The translations under genes and the position numbers were made by a program. Of a stretch of 64,000 bases of DNA, positions 19,401-28,558 are shown one piece after another. The notes under the pieces are model-generated. The model worked only from the letters and a program-made list of their open reading frames with translations. It ran no database searches and had not been told where the DNA came from. Origin of the DNA: Minicystis rosea (lineage in GTDB: Bacteria > Myxococcota_A > Polyangia > Polyangiales > Polyangiaceae); assembly GCA_001931535.1 (NCBI GenBank), contig CP016211.1, positions 7,797,703 to 7,861,702 of the forward strand, written 5' to 3'. Each line of letters starts with the position of its first letter. Position 1 is the stretch's first letter.

Positions 19401-20198
19401 CAGATCACCGAAGAACTCCGCGAAGCCGGCGACGAGATCGATCTTCGTGAAGAGCACGTAGACCGGCAGCGTCTCCTTCAGCGTCGTCTGCATCTCCTCG
19501 ATGCGCGCGCGGATCTTCGAGGCTTGGCTCTGGATCTGATCGTCGGTCGCGTCGAGCAGCTCGCTCACGCTGATGGCCACGATCACGCCGTTCAGCGGCT
19601 TCTCCGCGCGGTACTTGAGGAGCTGCTCGAGGAACGCCATCCACTCGTCGTGGTCGTCGGCCTCGGTGGTGTAGCGGCCGGCGGTGTCGAGGAGGATGGC
19701 TTCGTTCGTGAACCACCAATCGCAGTTGCGCGTGCCGCCCACGCCGCGAACGCCGCCGCCCGCGGGATCGAGGTACGGGAACACGAGGCCCGAGTGACGC
19801 AGCGCCGTCGTCTTGCCGGCGCCGGGCGGGCCGACCATCACGTACCAAGGCAGCACGTAGAGCGCGTCCGCGCCGCTCTTGCCGCCGCCGAGCTTGGAGG
19901 CCTTGAGGGCGTTGATGCCTTGCTGGATCTGCTTGTGCAGCTCCCGAATCTCGGCGACGCGCTCAGGCTTGGCGGCGAGCGCCTGCTCCTGCGCCTGTTG
20001 GGCGATCGCCTTCTCCAGCGCGCGGGCCGCGCGCGCGGCGCGGATGCGCCGGAAGACGATGATGCCCACCACCGTCAGCATCACGGCGCCGGTGACGATC
20101 AGCGGCGCGATGATGGGGATGGCGAGCTGGATGCCCAAGAACCACCAGGCCACCCAGGCCAGGACGATGATCAGGGCGCTGAGGATCCAAAGCCACAT
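16461..20198 (-). CDS. tssM: T6SS inner-membrane core protein TssM (IcmF)
   Basis: The 1245-residue product has two N-terminal transmembrane helices (about 5-25 and 28-50), a cytoplasmic GTPase-like domain with Walker A GPPGAGKT (123-130) and the conserved DTAGRYTTE loop, a third membrane helix (AAFFALVFLIPSIISF, about 435-455) and a long periplasmic IcmF/TssM C-terminal domain. TssM spans the envelope and, with TssL and TssJ, forms the membrane complex that anchors the apparatus. An intact Walker A is not universal in TssM, so ATP/GTP use is possible here. The ATG at 20198 has a GGGAG site. It follows tssL by 57 bases. Confidence 0.97.
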   Translation of the reverse strand: MWLWILSALIIVLAWVAWWFLGIQLAIPIIAPLIVTGAVMLTVVGIIVFRRIRAARAARALEKAIAQQAQEQALAAKPERVAEIRELHKQIQQGINALKASKLGGGKSGADALYVLPWYVMVGPPGAGKTTALRHSGLVFPYLDPAGGGVRGVGGTRNCDWWFTNEAILLDTAGRYTTEADDHDEWMAFLEQLLKYRAEKPLNGVIVAISVSELLDATDDQIQSQASKIRARIEEMQTTLKETLPVYVLFTKIDLVAGFAEFFGDLKKSERSQPWGATIRLDEDKSQPGKLFDTEFDILVESLHTRGLKRMALERSRETKEKVYQFPLEFAAIKRSLSDFLQAAFAKGGTGPTPVLRGFYFTSGLQEGKPLDRVVGAMGRAFGLRGAVSDEAGAEKSESKSFFLRDVFMNVVFPDQGLAARTEAELRRLRLQRYAATAVAAFFALVFLIPSIISFVNNKRLVAKTESISKSASAIDWEMPGSPLDKVTKLDDLRGHVELLSQNKENGPPIGYGFPMYQGDRLYNPAKDQYIDILRKGFIRPTKDALEERLRRATGAKYLDDYNTLKTYLLLNDRVHLADHADWEKGRLIQQWAENLRRSSQDISESDLKLKIQPHVSFYVDLLRKGDVPGEELDKALIENVRDKLTRVGPAQRYYDQFVTVLIDQKYDETGPNSPENLKYPPVTLQSIFSDRPEVLAKVKSSQKERTNEWGKIEGPYTYKGHEQVLSSLEEGHRLLDREKWVVPLTAEEEREGDRIQKALDRVRQDYDSQYIAQWVNFFRDIDVSIPANNREAITEFRVLSTPDWPYQRLLRTLADNTQFDETTERLEAEEALVADGGVLDQLAQRGKRRIESKTRMRVDPLLAPYLGNGKQVRRDPVPEKFKSMVRFAVPPPPPKQKEGEPPKEASPVEMATYVGKLSDLAGEMGNIEDGPVNPDTKKATEKFEDAVKTTQGELLKMDETGQELMTPLLMNPLKQAYKAVMRHAGGAASGLWEVAVWPAYRDKIKDRYPFNVASTRDASFQDAVAFFKPKGGTLWGFYDQHLKAFHNKVGHDFVPEPHLEQRPKPAKPFTPFRPLMYPCLHRADEITEALFPDASAGGEGAGEKPKVEFQVNVKTVSPIVSDVIFEVDGQKRVYRNEKEFWNPMTWPGPKPTGARIQVRGAGGLDEEIVREGPWGIFRLFEAGTTTAEKDKDEVFLVTWQMTAPPVSVTLEIRPVRSAHPFSPSFFRATNCPPSIGDSFGKGKG

Positions 20199-20255
20199 CG
20201 AACGTCTCCCTCTTGCCGCAGCGTTACCGCGGGGCGGGCGGGTGCAAAACCGCGG

Positions 20256-20933
20256 CTACTTGGAGCTCTGCAAGAGCTTCTTGATCGCCTCCGCCACACC
20301 GTCGGCGTCGAAGCCGACGATCAGGCGCAGCACGATGACGATGATTACCGCGAGCACGAGGAGCCCGAGCGCGATGGCGACGAAAGGCAGCTCTCGGCGA
20401 ACGGCGCCACCACCGCCGTCCTTGCGCTCCGCATTGGGAGCGAGGACATCCCCTCCCCCTTCCGAGAGCGCCACGAAATTGCCGACACCTTCCACCACCG
20501 CAGTCAGACCCTCCTGCTGGCGCAGACGATATTTCCCCTGGAAGCCGAGGGCCAAGCAGAGGAAGTAAATCTGTGCCACGTGGGCCCGATTCCGCTGGCC
20601 GTAGAGGTTGTCGAGGTTCGAGAAGAACCCGTCACCGGCGGTGTTCAAACCGAAGAACTGGAGCTGCAGCGGGTTCGACAGCCACTGCGTCTTCCCCGGC
20701 CAGGTCGAGTGGTAGATGATCTCGTCGGCGAAGGCGGCGAGCGCGAACTTCGCGTCGATCATGTCCTGCTCGGGGATGCGCGCCTCGACCCCGTTCTTCA
20801 TCATCGTTTCGAACAGGCCGAGCACGCGCCGCTGGAGGATGTCGGGCGCGGGCAGGTCACGCGAGGAGCGGAGCTGCAAGATCAGCGACAGGACATCCGA
20901 GCAGACCCAGTACATCTGTTGCGAGAGGCTCAT
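20256..20933 (-). CDS. tssL: T6SS inner-membrane protein TssL (DotU)
   Basis: The 225-residue product carries the DotU motifs DAKFALAAFADEIIYHSTWPGKTQW, FFGLNTAGDGFF, and AQIYFLCLALGFQGKYR. A single C-terminal transmembrane helix (LPFVAIALGLLVLAVIIVIVLRLIV, about 183-207) is followed by a short tail. There is no OmpA-type peptidoglycan-binding extension, so this is the short form of TssL. It binds TssM in the membrane complex and TssK of the baseplate. It lies between tssK and tssM on the minus strand. The 167-base gap to tssK contains a TTGGGGG/CCCCCAA hairpin (20963-20979). Confidence 0.96.
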   Translation of the reverse strand: MSLSQQMYWVCSDVLSLILQLRSSRDLPAPDILQRRVLGLFETMMKNGVEARIPEQDMIDAKFALAAFADEIIYHSTWPGKTQWLSNPLQLQFFGLNTAGDGFFSNLDNLYGQRNRAHVAQIYFLCLALGFQGKYRLRQQEGLTAVVEGVGNFVALSEGGGDVLAPNAERKDGGGGAVRRELPFVAIALGLLVLAVIIVIVLRLIVGFDADGVAEAIKKLLQSSK

Positions 20934-21100
20934 GGGCTCTTTCTCACCGGCTGGGCCGGGGCTTGGGGGTGTCCCCCAACGTGACCGGCGGCGGGGAGGC
21001 GGGAACCAGAAGCTCCTCTACGCAGGGCGACGGCCCCCGCCTGACGTGGGACCGCCCTCGGCCCCACGGTAAACGACTGCGAATTGTCGAACAACCACGG

Positions 21101-22459
21101 TCACTTGGTTGCTTGGACCGCGATCAGCCGGAGATCGACCTTCTGCGGATCGATCGGCTGATAGATCGCGATGGTGCCAGAACCGAGGATATCGTTCCAG
21201 TAATCGCCGGCCTGGTCGACGCGGAGATAGACGAGGCCGGGCTTCACCGGGATGGCGCCCGGTGGGCGGTACTCCACCCCGACGCGGACGCCGGGCATGG
21301 CGGCGTTGAGGATGTAGCCGATCTGCGTCCACGAGCCGATCTTGAGGAGCCGCGGCAAGCGCTCGCGGAGGATGGCCTCGTCGGCGCCCTTCGCTTCGAG
21401 GAACAGCTCGTGGGTGCGCGGGAGCTTCGGATCCTCGAACTTGCCGAGGTACATCCCGTCCTCGCGCTTCTCGAGCGGAACGATGGTGTAGCTCTCGGCG
21501 AGCACACCCGTGATCTGCCGGATGGCGCGCTCGATCATCGGCTCGAACACGTCGGAGAGCTCGAGGTAGTTGAACTTCGGGATCGACGTCGGATCACCGT
21601 CGGCGTCGAAGGTGCAGAGCTCGCCGATCATGTTGCCGAGCAACATGTAGCAATCCTCCGGGTGCACTCCGCCGTGGTCGACCATGTGCGAGACCATCGG
21701 GATGTACGAGTTGCACGTGTGGAGCAGCCAGAACTTCGCCGTGTCGGAGGCCTGGAAGTCGACCGACGCCGCCGTGCGCATGCGCCGCCCTTCCGAGAGG
21801 CTCTTCTGCTTGCCGACGAGCGCGGAGAGCACGCGGCGGAGGCCCGCCATCAAATGCTCCGAAGCCCCGATGTGGAGGATCGACGGGATGTAGCTCTTCT
21901 TGACGATGATCTGGCCCGTGCGATCGCGCATGAGCTGACCGATGCGGATCGTCTGGAACGCGTCGCGCGCCTCCGTGCCGAAGAGGATGCGCAGGTTCTC
22001 GCGCGCCCACGTGACCGCGGTCTCGTTGCGACCGGTGTTGATGTCGGGCACCGTCTGGCTCGTCGCCACGTAGCGCACGGCGGGGCCGGCCTTCGTCGGA
22101 TCGAGCGCGATGTTCGACGCGGTCTCACGCGGGTTCGGCACGGCGAGGAAGACGTCGAGCCCCTCGAGCGCCGCTGGGAACACGCCCTCGAGCGGGCGCG
22201 CTTCGACCACGTCCTCGCCGCGATCACCGACGAAGAACGGCGTGCCGTCCGGGAAGAAGCCGTGGCACTTGACGAGCTTGAGCTGCCCTGCGGCGAGCGC
22301 TCGCTCATCGAACTGCACCCCGGTGATCCCCCAGTCATACGTGGCAACGGCGTGCATGCGCGCATGCAGGAGCGCCTCGTGGTACTGATCCGACTGCTGC
22401 AGGTGCTGAGGGGTCATGAAGAGCCCCTCGGTCCAGACTGGCTTGCGCGGGTGGATCAT
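21101..22459 (-). CDS. tssK: T6SS baseplate protein TssK
   Basis: The 452-residue product opens with PVWTEGLFMTPQHLQQSDQYHEALL, the highly conserved TssK N-terminus (W-xE-G-xxxxPQHxQ), and later carries GLRRVLSALVGKQKSL and HTCNSYIPMVSHMVDHGGVHPEDCYMLLGNMIGELCTF. TssK trimers connect the TssE/F/G wedges to the TssJLM membrane complex. It is a cytoplasmic protein and no signal peptide is seen. It lies between tssJ and tssL. The 201-base spacer to tssJ includes a direct repeat of CGTCTTTGACC at about 22491-22512. Confidence 0.97.
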   Translation of the reverse strand: MIHPRKPVWTEGLFMTPQHLQQSDQYHEALLHARMHAVATYDWGITGVQFDERALAAGQLKLVKCHGFFPDGTPFFVGDRGEDVVEARPLEGVFPAALEGLDVFLAVPNPRETASNIALDPTKAGPAVRYVATSQTVPDINTGRNETAVTWARENLRILFGTEARDAFQTIRIGQLMRDRTGQIIVKKSYIPSILHIGASEHLMAGLRRVLSALVGKQKSLSEGRRMRTAASVDFQASDTAKFWLLHTCNSYIPMVSHMVDHGGVHPEDCYMLLGNMIGELCTFDADGDPTSIPKFNYLELSDVFEPMIERAIRQITGVLAESYTIVPLEKREDGMYLGKFEDPKLPRTHELFLEAKGADEAILRERLPRLLKIGSWTQIGYILNAAMPGVRVGVEYRPPGAIPVKPGLVYLRVDQAGDYWNDILGSGTIAIYQPIDPQKVDLRLIAVQATK

Positions 22460-22660
22460 GTCGCCGGGACAGTCTTATCAGAAGTTCCCTCGTCTTTGAC
22501 CCGTCTTTGACCCGCCATTGCGTGTCGATTGGCGGACGCGACGCGGCACCCTCCCGTGCCCCTGCCGACACCGTTCCCGTTTCCGGGGGAATGGGGGCGA
22601 GCCCCATCGTGAACCGGCGTTTCGGGCCGAGGAGGTACAGCGAAGGACTGGACGGACGCT

Positions 22661-23323
22661 CTACCTGGCGGGCGCCGGACCGGCTTGACTCTCGGGCGAG
22701 GCGGACTTCTTGGGGAGGTCGATCTTCCGGATCGGGTTGGCGTTGGGGAACATCGTCTCGTCGAATTGCGAGCCGTTGTCGATCTTCGTCGACTCGATGA
22801 AGAACGCCGTCTTCGGATCGGCTTGGGGCGGGCCCGCGTCCGCGGTGCGCCCACCGCAGGAGGCCTCGGCCGGCATCGGGGGGAAGCCGTAGAACGTCTT
22901 CCAACTGTTCCCCTTCGGGCTGCGGAACAAGGCCACGCCGGCGAGCACCGTGGCCTCCTTGATCCGCTCGAACCGGACCTGCACGAGATCGTTCGGGAAG
23001 ACCGAGACCTCATCGACCTTGGCCATGTCGTCGCCGAGCGTCTCCTTGTCTTTCAGGAGGATCTCGTCGTACGTGGCGTTCTCCATGCGCACGTCGTTCT
23101 TGAGCTGATAGAGCCGAACGACGACGGGACGCGTGTTGCCGCGCTCGTTGGGATTGATGTTGTCGGCGGCATAGATGTTCAGGGTCACGACCTGAACGTC
23201 ACAAGGCTTGGTCGGCTGCGCGGGCGGCGGCGAGCTGCAGCCGAGCCCCGGGGCTCCGAGCCCGATGATGGCGAGCGCGGCGAGCGTCCTGAGTCGGGGG
23301 ATGAGCCTCTGCCGGAGGTGCAT
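22661..23323 (-). CDS. tssJ: T6SS outer-membrane lipoprotein TssJ
   Basis: The product is about 220 residues. The signal peptide ends GAPGLGC (Cys29 from the ATG at 23323). The mature part has the TssJ pattern VVTLNIYAADNINPNERGNTRPVVVRLYQLKND, with the loop-1 asparagine/proline segment, and later VSVFPNDLVQVRFERIKEATVLAGVALFRSPKGNSWKTFYGF. TssJ anchors TssM to the outer membrane. The C-terminal tail is longer than usual and Pro/Ser-rich. An alternative in-frame ATG lies nine bases upstream at 23332; neither has a clear ribosome site. It follows clpV on the same strand, across a strong hairpin. Confidence 0.93.
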   Translation of the reverse strand: MHLRQRLIPRLRTLAALAIIGLGAPGLGCSSPPPAQPTKPCDVQVVTLNIYAADNINPNERGNTRPVVVRLYQLKNDVRMENATYDEILLKDKETLGDDMAKVDEVSVFPNDLVQVRFERIKEATVLAGVALFRSPKGNSWKTFYGFPPMPAEASCGGRTADAGPPQADPKTAFFIESTKIDNGSQFDETMFPNANPIRKIDLPKKSASPESQAGPAPAR

Positions 23324-23486
23324 GGCTACCATTAGTATTCGGAACCGGGGACAAACCCAACTTTGTTGGTGGGCCGCGCCGCGCGGAAAGCCCGCGGAGC
23401 GATGTTTGCGAAAAGACGTCGACGCCGCGACACGGAGTCTCGCGGCGCCACGGCCAATCGATGATGTGCGGTGAATCGAGGGATGA

Positions 23487-23517
23487 AGGCCCGACCGAGC
23501 CACGCTCGGCCGGGCCT
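23487..23517 (-). terminator. Hairpin between clpV and tssJ
   Basis: AGGCCCG-A-CCGAGC (23487-23500) pairs with GCTCGG-C-CGGGCCT (23504-23517): a 13-bp stem with one mismatch and a 3-base loop. It begins 8 bases past the clpV stop. There is no T run. It would limit read-through from clpV into tssJ. Confidence 0.6.
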
Positions 23518-23525
23518 CGGAGAGG

Positions 23526-26198
23526 TCAGTCCGCGAACTCGACGGTGAAGTTCTTCTCGGCGTCGATGCCGAGGAGCACGCGCTTCGGCAGGCCTTGGCT
23601 CGCCATGCGCTCGAGGATCGCGACCGACATCTGCGGGAGCAGCGTGGCGCGGAGGATGTGATCGATGTTGCGCGCGCCGGTGTCGACCTGCGTGCACTGA
23701 TCGGCGATGTGCCTGACCATCTCGTCCGAGTACGTGCCCTCGACGCGCTGGTTCTTGCGCAGGCGATCCATCACGGCGTCGAGCTTGAGCCGCGTGATCT
23801 CGCCGAGCGCCTCGGGCGAGATCGGCAAGTACGGCACCATCGTCATACGCGCGAGGAGCGCAGGCTTGAAGTGCGCGACCACGGTCGGCTTGATGGCCTC
23901 CATGATGTCCTTCATGAACGGCTCGTCGCGATCGAGCTTGCGCGCCGGCTCCTCCTCGCGGGCGGCCACCGTCATGTTGGTGATCTTGTCGGTCGCGAGG
24001 TTGCTCGTCATGATGACGACGGTGTTCTTGAAGTCGACGAGCCGGCCTTCGCCGTCCGAGAGCATGCCCTTGTCGAACACCTGGTAGAACAGGTTCATGA
24101 CGTCGGGGTCCGCCTTCTCGCACTCGTCGAGGAGCACCACGGTGTAGGGCCGCTGGCGCACCGCTTCGGTGAGCATGCCGCCCTCGCCGAAGCCGACGTA
24201 GCCCGGCGGCGAGCCGATGAGCCGGGAGACGGTGTGCTTCTCCTGGAACTCGCTCATGTTGATGGTGACCATCATGCGCTCGCCGCCGTACATGAGGTCG
24301 GCGATGCTGAGCGCCGTCTCCGTCTTGCCGACGCCGGAGGGCCCGACGAGGAGGAACACGCCCTGCGGCGTGCTCTGCGGCTTGAGGCCCGCGCGCGCGG
24401 CGCGGAGCTCCTTCGCCATCGTGTGGATGCCGTAGTACTGGCCCTTGATGCGACGGTTGAGGCGATCCTCCATCTCGAGGAGGTTCTTCACGTCGTCCTG
24501 CACCATCTTGCCGACGGGGATGCCGGTCCACGCGGCCACGACGGTCGCGACCATGGCCTCGTCGACGTCGGGGCGCACGAGCGGCACGTCCCCCTGGCTC
24601 GCGTTGAGCGCGTCGAGCGCGGCGGAGACCTCCTTGCGGATGGCGTCGCGCTCCTCGTCGCTCTTGGCCGTATCCATCTTCCTGCGCGTCTGCTCGACGA
24701 GGACGGTGGCCTCCTTCTCCTTGTTGAAGGCCGCCTCGAGCGCGACGAGCTCGTCCTTGGTCTTGGCGCGCTTCGCCTCCAGCTCCTCGAGCCGCTCCGT
24801 GTCGAGCTTGAGGCCGTTGTTGCGGTCGCGAAGCATCGCGTCGATCTCGGTGGTGAGATCACGGATGCTCACTTCGGCGTCCTCGATCGCGGCGGGCTTC
24901 TGCTGGAGCGCGACCTTCACGCGGGCGCAGCACGTGTCGAGCAGATCGACCGCCTTGTCGGGGAGCTGGCGACCGGAGATGTAACGGGCCGAGAGCCGCA
25001 CCGCCGCGGTGACCGCGTCGTCGGTGATGATCACCTTGTGCGCCTCCTCGAACTTCGGGCGCAGGCCGCGGAGCATGGTGGTGGCGACGGGCACGCTCGG
25101 CTCGTCGACCTTCACCGGCTGGAAGCGACGCTCGAGGGCGGCGTCCTTTTCGAAGTACTTCTTGTACTCCTTCCAGGTGGTCGCCGCGATCGTGCGCAGC
25201 TCGCCGCGCGCGAGCGCAGGCTTCAAGAGGTTCGCCGCGTCGCCGCCGCCCTGCTGACCGCCGGCGCCGATGATCGTGTGCGCCTCGTCGATGAAGAGGA
25301 TGATCGGCTTGGGCGAGCTCTTCACCTCGCTGATCACGCCCTTCAAACGATTCTCGAACTCGCCCTTCACGCTCGCGCCGGCCTGGAGGAGGCCGAGATC
25401 GAGGCCGTAAATCTCCGTGTTCTGGAGGAGCGGCGGCACCTCGTTCTGCACGATCATGAGCGCCAAGCCCTCGACGAGCGCCGTCTTGCCGACGCCGGAG
25501 TCACCGACGATGATCGGGTTGTTCTTCCGCCGGCGCGCGAGGATGTCGATCATCTGCCGGATCTCGCGCTCGCGACCGAAGATCGGATCGATCCCGCCGG
25601 CACGCGCCCGACCCGTGTAGTCGACACAGAACTTCCCGAGCGCCGTGTCCGGGCCCGCCGGCCCAGCCACGCCCGGAATGCCCTTGTTGCCGCCCGTGCT
25701 CGCCTGCTGCCCGCTCTCCGCGTCTTCCTTCGACCCCGAAAGGATCTTCGGCAGGTTGGCCTTGAGATCGTCCTTCGGAATCGCCTCGAGGTAGCTCCCG
25801 ATCCCGCTCATCGAGTACTTCGTCGGCGTCCGCGCGAGCAGCATGAAGAGCACGCCGCTGCGGATCTTCTGGTACCCGTAGTCGACCGACCCGATCGTCC
25901 ACGCGTCCTGCATCCACTCCAGCATCGTCGGCGAGAACGTCGGCTTGCCCGCGTTGCCGGTGCGGAGATCCTCGAGGCTGCGCTGCAACACCTGGCGAAG
26001 CCGCGCCGGGTCGAGGTCGTAGTGCATCACGAGGAACGCGAGATCACTGTCCGCGTTGTCGAGCAACGCGAGCATCACATGCTCGAGCGTAACCTCGTAG
26101 TGGCGTGCGTTGACGCACTGGACGACACCGGCCTCGAGGGCAGCGGTGCAGGGACGGGTCAGCCGCTTGATGATGGATTTCGGGTCGACGAGCATCAT
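23526..26198 (-). CDS. clpV: T6SS AAA+ disaggregase TssH (ClpV)
   Basis: The 890-residue product is a ClpB/ClpV-type double AAA+ ATPase. The N-domain (ALEAGVVQCVNARHYEVTLEHVMLALLDNADSD) matches ClpV rather than ClpB. The first Walker A, GDSGVGKT, lies near residue 230 with Walker B LFIDEAH; the second, GPSGVGKT, lies near 615 with VVLLDECEKA. A coiled-coil middle domain (about 400-500) is shorter than that of ClpB. ClpV unfolds and recycles contracted TssB/TssC sheaths. It is the first minus-strand core T6SS gene. Its start is a tandem ATGATG at 26198. Confidence 0.97.
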   Translation of the reverse strand: MMLVDPKSIIKRLTRPCTAALEAGVVQCVNARHYEVTLEHVMLALLDNADSDLAFLVMHYDLDPARLRQVLQRSLEDLRTGNAGKPTFSPTMLEWMQDAWTIGSVDYGYQKIRSGVLFMLLARTPTKYSMSGIGSYLEAIPKDDLKANLPKILSGSKEDAESGQQASTGGNKGIPGVAGPAGPDTALGKFCVDYTGRARAGGIDPIFGREREIRQMIDILARRRKNNPIIVGDSGVGKTALVEGLALMIVQNEVPPLLQNTEIYGLDLGLLQAGASVKGEFENRLKGVISEVKSSPKPIILFIDEAHTIIGAGGQQGGGDAANLLKPALARGELRTIAATTWKEYKKYFEKDAALERRFQPVKVDEPSVPVATTMLRGLRPKFEEAHKVIITDDAVTAAVRLSARYISGRQLPDKAVDLLDTCCARVKVALQQKPAAIEDAEVSIRDLTTEIDAMLRDRNNGLKLDTERLEELEAKRAKTKDELVALEAAFNKEKEATVLVEQTRRKMDTAKSDEERDAIRKEVSAALDALNASQGDVPLVRPDVDEAMVATVVAAWTGIPVGKMVQDDVKNLLEMEDRLNRRIKGQYYGIHTMAKELRAARAGLKPQSTPQGVFLLVGPSGVGKTETALSIADLMYGGERMMVTINMSEFQEKHTVSRLIGSPPGYVGFGEGGMLTEAVRQRPYTVVLLDECEKADPDVMNLFYQVFDKGMLSDGEGRLVDFKNTVVIMTSNLATDKITNMTVAAREEEPARKLDRDEPFMKDIMEAIKPTVVAHFKPALLARMTMVPYLPISPEALGEITRLKLDAVMDRLRKNQRVEGTYSDEMVRHIADQCTQVDTGARNIDHILRATLLPQMSVAILERMASQGLPKRVLLGIDAEKNFTVEFAD

Positions 26199-26640
26199 AG
26201 GGCCGCCATCCTACGAGAGGATCGGCGCGCGCCACCAGCACAACTGCGCTGCGAAGCCCGACGAGCGAAGCACGTCCGAAGGAAGCGAAGAGAAGGCGCG
26301 GAATCCACCCAGCACCGGCGCCCGAGCCGCGCATCACACGCACTGCGCAACGCAGCGAATCCGCCGGCGCGGGCACACCCATGCTTCGGCGGGCAACCCA
26401 CGCTGCAACGACGCCACACCCACGCAGCGGCGACAGGATACCCATCCTGTCGTGACGGCACCAAACCGATAATGGCGGCCATCGATATGGCACCATCACC
26501 GTGGCTGGCCGTCGCGCAGGGCGGGTGAGCCGACGCGCCATCCGCGCCTCCGCGGTGGCGGACAACAGTCCAACGAGCTTGAATTCGAGACTGGATCGCG
26601 GGGTGTCGCGGCGCCGCGAGCTCCCCCGCCGGTCGAACGC
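26199..26640. other. Intergenic region upstream of clpV
   Basis: I find no convincing gene in these 442 bases; short frames here lack the codon bias of the neighbours. A perfect 9-bp hairpin CGACAGGAT-ACCC-ATCCTGTCG lies at 26431-26452. The segment should contain the clpV promoter on the minus strand and the end of the lytic transglycosylase transcript, but I cannot name a clear -35/-10 pair. Confidence 0.45.
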
Positions 26641-28398
26641 TCAGCTCGCGTCGCGGTGCGCCTTCTTGCCGTGATGGCCGTGCTTCTCGTGCCGCTCCTC
26701 GTGCGCGCGCACCTTCTTCTCGTCCTTCGCGTCCTTCTCCTTCACGTCCTTGGCGCTGGCGGAGAGATCGTCGACGAGATCGCGGCGCACCTTGAGCTTG
26801 AGGAGCGCGCCCGCCTTGAGCTTGTCCTCGGGATCGAGGTGATTTCCGCGCGCCACGTCCTCGGCGTCGAGGCCGAACTGACGCGCCACGCCGAGCACGG
26901 TGTCACCCGGCATGACCCGGTACATGAGCGTCTCGCGGCGGCGCTTCGAGCGATGACCGAAGAGGCGGCGCGGACCGTCGGCGTCGTTGTCGATCGAGGG
27001 CGCGTCGCGATCGTCGTCGTTGCGGGCCGAGAGATCGTCGCGATCGCCGTCGAGCGGCTGGCGGAAGCTCCCGTGACGGCGCGGGTGCGGCAGCAGAGAG
27101 AGCAGGCTGTCGTCCTCGTTGCGCACGCGGCGGCGGAAGAGCTCGCGTCCCTGGAGCGCGTCGACCGGATCGAGCACGGCCACGTCCTCGTTCACGATCG
27201 GCTCGGTCTGCAACATCACCGGGAGCGCGGCGCGGGCGCGCGCGATCGTGTCGGCCGGGATCAGCACCACGTAATCGCCGCGGCCCGGCGGCACGCGCTC
27301 ACCGAGGATGTCGGGGTTCAGCGTCCGCACCGCGGAGGTCGCCACGCCTGCGGCCTTCGCCAGCGTCTTCAGCGGCGTGCCCGGCGGCACCGCGATCTCG
27401 GCCGCGTCCACGGGCCGCGCGATCTCCACCTTGTCGAAGCCGAAGTGCTCGAGGTTGTTGGCGACGATCGCGGCCGCCGCGATCTTCGGCACGTAGGCCG
27501 CCGTCTCGGAGGGGAGCGCCTCCTGCCGCGCGAGCTCGTTGAAGTCCGCGGTGCCATAGCGATCGATCCGATCGAGGAGCTGCTCGTAGCCCATGTTGTA
27601 GGCCGCGAGCGCGAGATCCCAGCTCCCGAAGCGATAGTAGAGATCGCGCAGGTGGTGGGCCGCGGCCTGCGACGCGAGGCGCGGGTTCTTGCGTTGATCC
27701 ATGTGCTTCGTCACGTGGAGGCCATAGACCTCGCCCGTGGCCGGCATGAACTGCCAGAGCCCGACCGCGCCCGCCGGCGACTTGACCCGCGGATCGAAGC
27801 CGCTCTCGATCATCGAGACCCACATCAGATCTTCGGGCAGCCGCCGATCGCGGAGCTCACGCTGGATCATCTCCTGATAACGCCCGCTGCGCTTCAGCCA
27901 GGTCTCGAACATCCCGCGGCCGCGATCGGTGCGCGTGAAGAAGCGCACGTACTTGATGGTCCGACGCGTGATCGAGATCTTGAGATCCGGGAGCTGCAGC
28001 TTGGAGAGCGCCTCGGAGCCCGCGGCGTCGAGATCATCCGGATCGATCGAGTCCACGTTTTGTCGCGACTCGTAGCTCGGTGCCTTCGAGTACGAGGGCC
28101 TGTCGAAGTCGCTGCTCTCGAGCCTCTCGCCCCGATCGCGATCGCCGCGGCTCGCCTCGCGCGCCGCCGCGGCCCGGAGCCGACCGAGCTCCTTCGATTC
28201 ATCGCCGCCGATGCCGTTCGCTGTGATCCGCGCCGCAGGCGCCGTGGGCGCCGGCGCGACGAAGGCGATCCGCGCCTCCTGCGATCCATTCACCGCGGCG
28301 TTGACGGAGGAGATCGTCGACTCGGGCGCGGCCATGCCGACGCCGTAGCCAAAGGCGAGAGCCGAGATCATCGGAGGGATCTTGTGGACCAAGCTCAT
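26641..28398 (-). CDS. Lytic transglycosylase (MltD-like) with C-terminal LysM
   Basis: The product is about 585 residues from the ATG at 28398 (MSLVHKIPPMISALAFGYG, a signal-like N-terminus). The SLT domain (about 180-300) reads LPEDLMWVSMIESGFDPRVKSPAGAVGLWQFMPATGEVYGL, with catalytic Glu in MIESGFDP, then LALAAYNMGYEQLLDRI. A LysM domain (YRVMPGDTVLGVARQFGLDAEDVARGNHLDPEDKLKAGALLKLKV) lies near 495-540, before a Lys/His-rich tail. It should cleave peptidoglycan glycan strands in the periplasm. Its position between clpV and the FHA gene suggests it may open the wall for T6SS assembly, but a housekeeping role is equally possible. Confidence 0.9.
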   Translation of the reverse strand: MSLVHKIPPMISALAFGYGVGMAAPESTISSVNAAVNGSQEARIAFVAPAPTAPAARITANGIGGDESKELGRLRAAAAREASRGDRDRGERLESSDFDRPSYSKAPSYESRQNVDSIDPDDLDAAGSEALSKLQLPDLKISITRRTIKYVRFFTRTDRGRGMFETWLKRSGRYQEMIQRELRDRRLPEDLMWVSMIESGFDPRVKSPAGAVGLWQFMPATGEVYGLHVTKHMDQRKNPRLASQAAAHHLRDLYYRFGSWDLALAAYNMGYEQLLDRIDRYGTADFNELARQEALPSETAAYVPKIAAAAIVANNLEHFGFDKVEIARPVDAAEIAVPPGTPLKTLAKAAGVATSAVRTLNPDILGERVPPGRGDYVVLIPADTIARARAALPVMLQTEPIVNEDVAVLDPVDALQGRELFRRRVRNEDDSLLSLLPHPRRHGSFRQPLDGDRDDLSARNDDDRDAPSIDNDADGPRRLFGHRSKRRRETLMYRVMPGDTVLGVARQFGLDAEDVARGNHLDPEDKLKAGALLKLKVRRDLVDDLSASAKDVKEKDAKDEKKVRAHEERHEKHGHHGKKAHRDAS

Positions 28399-28558
28399 GG
28401 CGGGTGTGGGACAGGCTCCCACCATGTGAGCCGGACGTACAACAAAGCGGCGTCGACACCACGAGGAGGCTGCTCTTCACCGGCGAACGCCCCGGGTGAT
28501 CGACCTCACCCGCCAAGGGGCTCCCGAAATGTGAGCGTGGTCTGGTAGTCTCGGCCGC

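Noticed and set aside
16539..20984. 1481-codon plus-strand frame opposite tssM and tssL
   Set aside because: Purely Arg/Leu/Glu-rich shadow of the minus-strand T6SS genes, created by high GC.
23595..26528. 977-codon plus-strand frame opposite clpV
   Set aside because: Antisense shadow of a recognisable AAA+ ATPase with no family motif.
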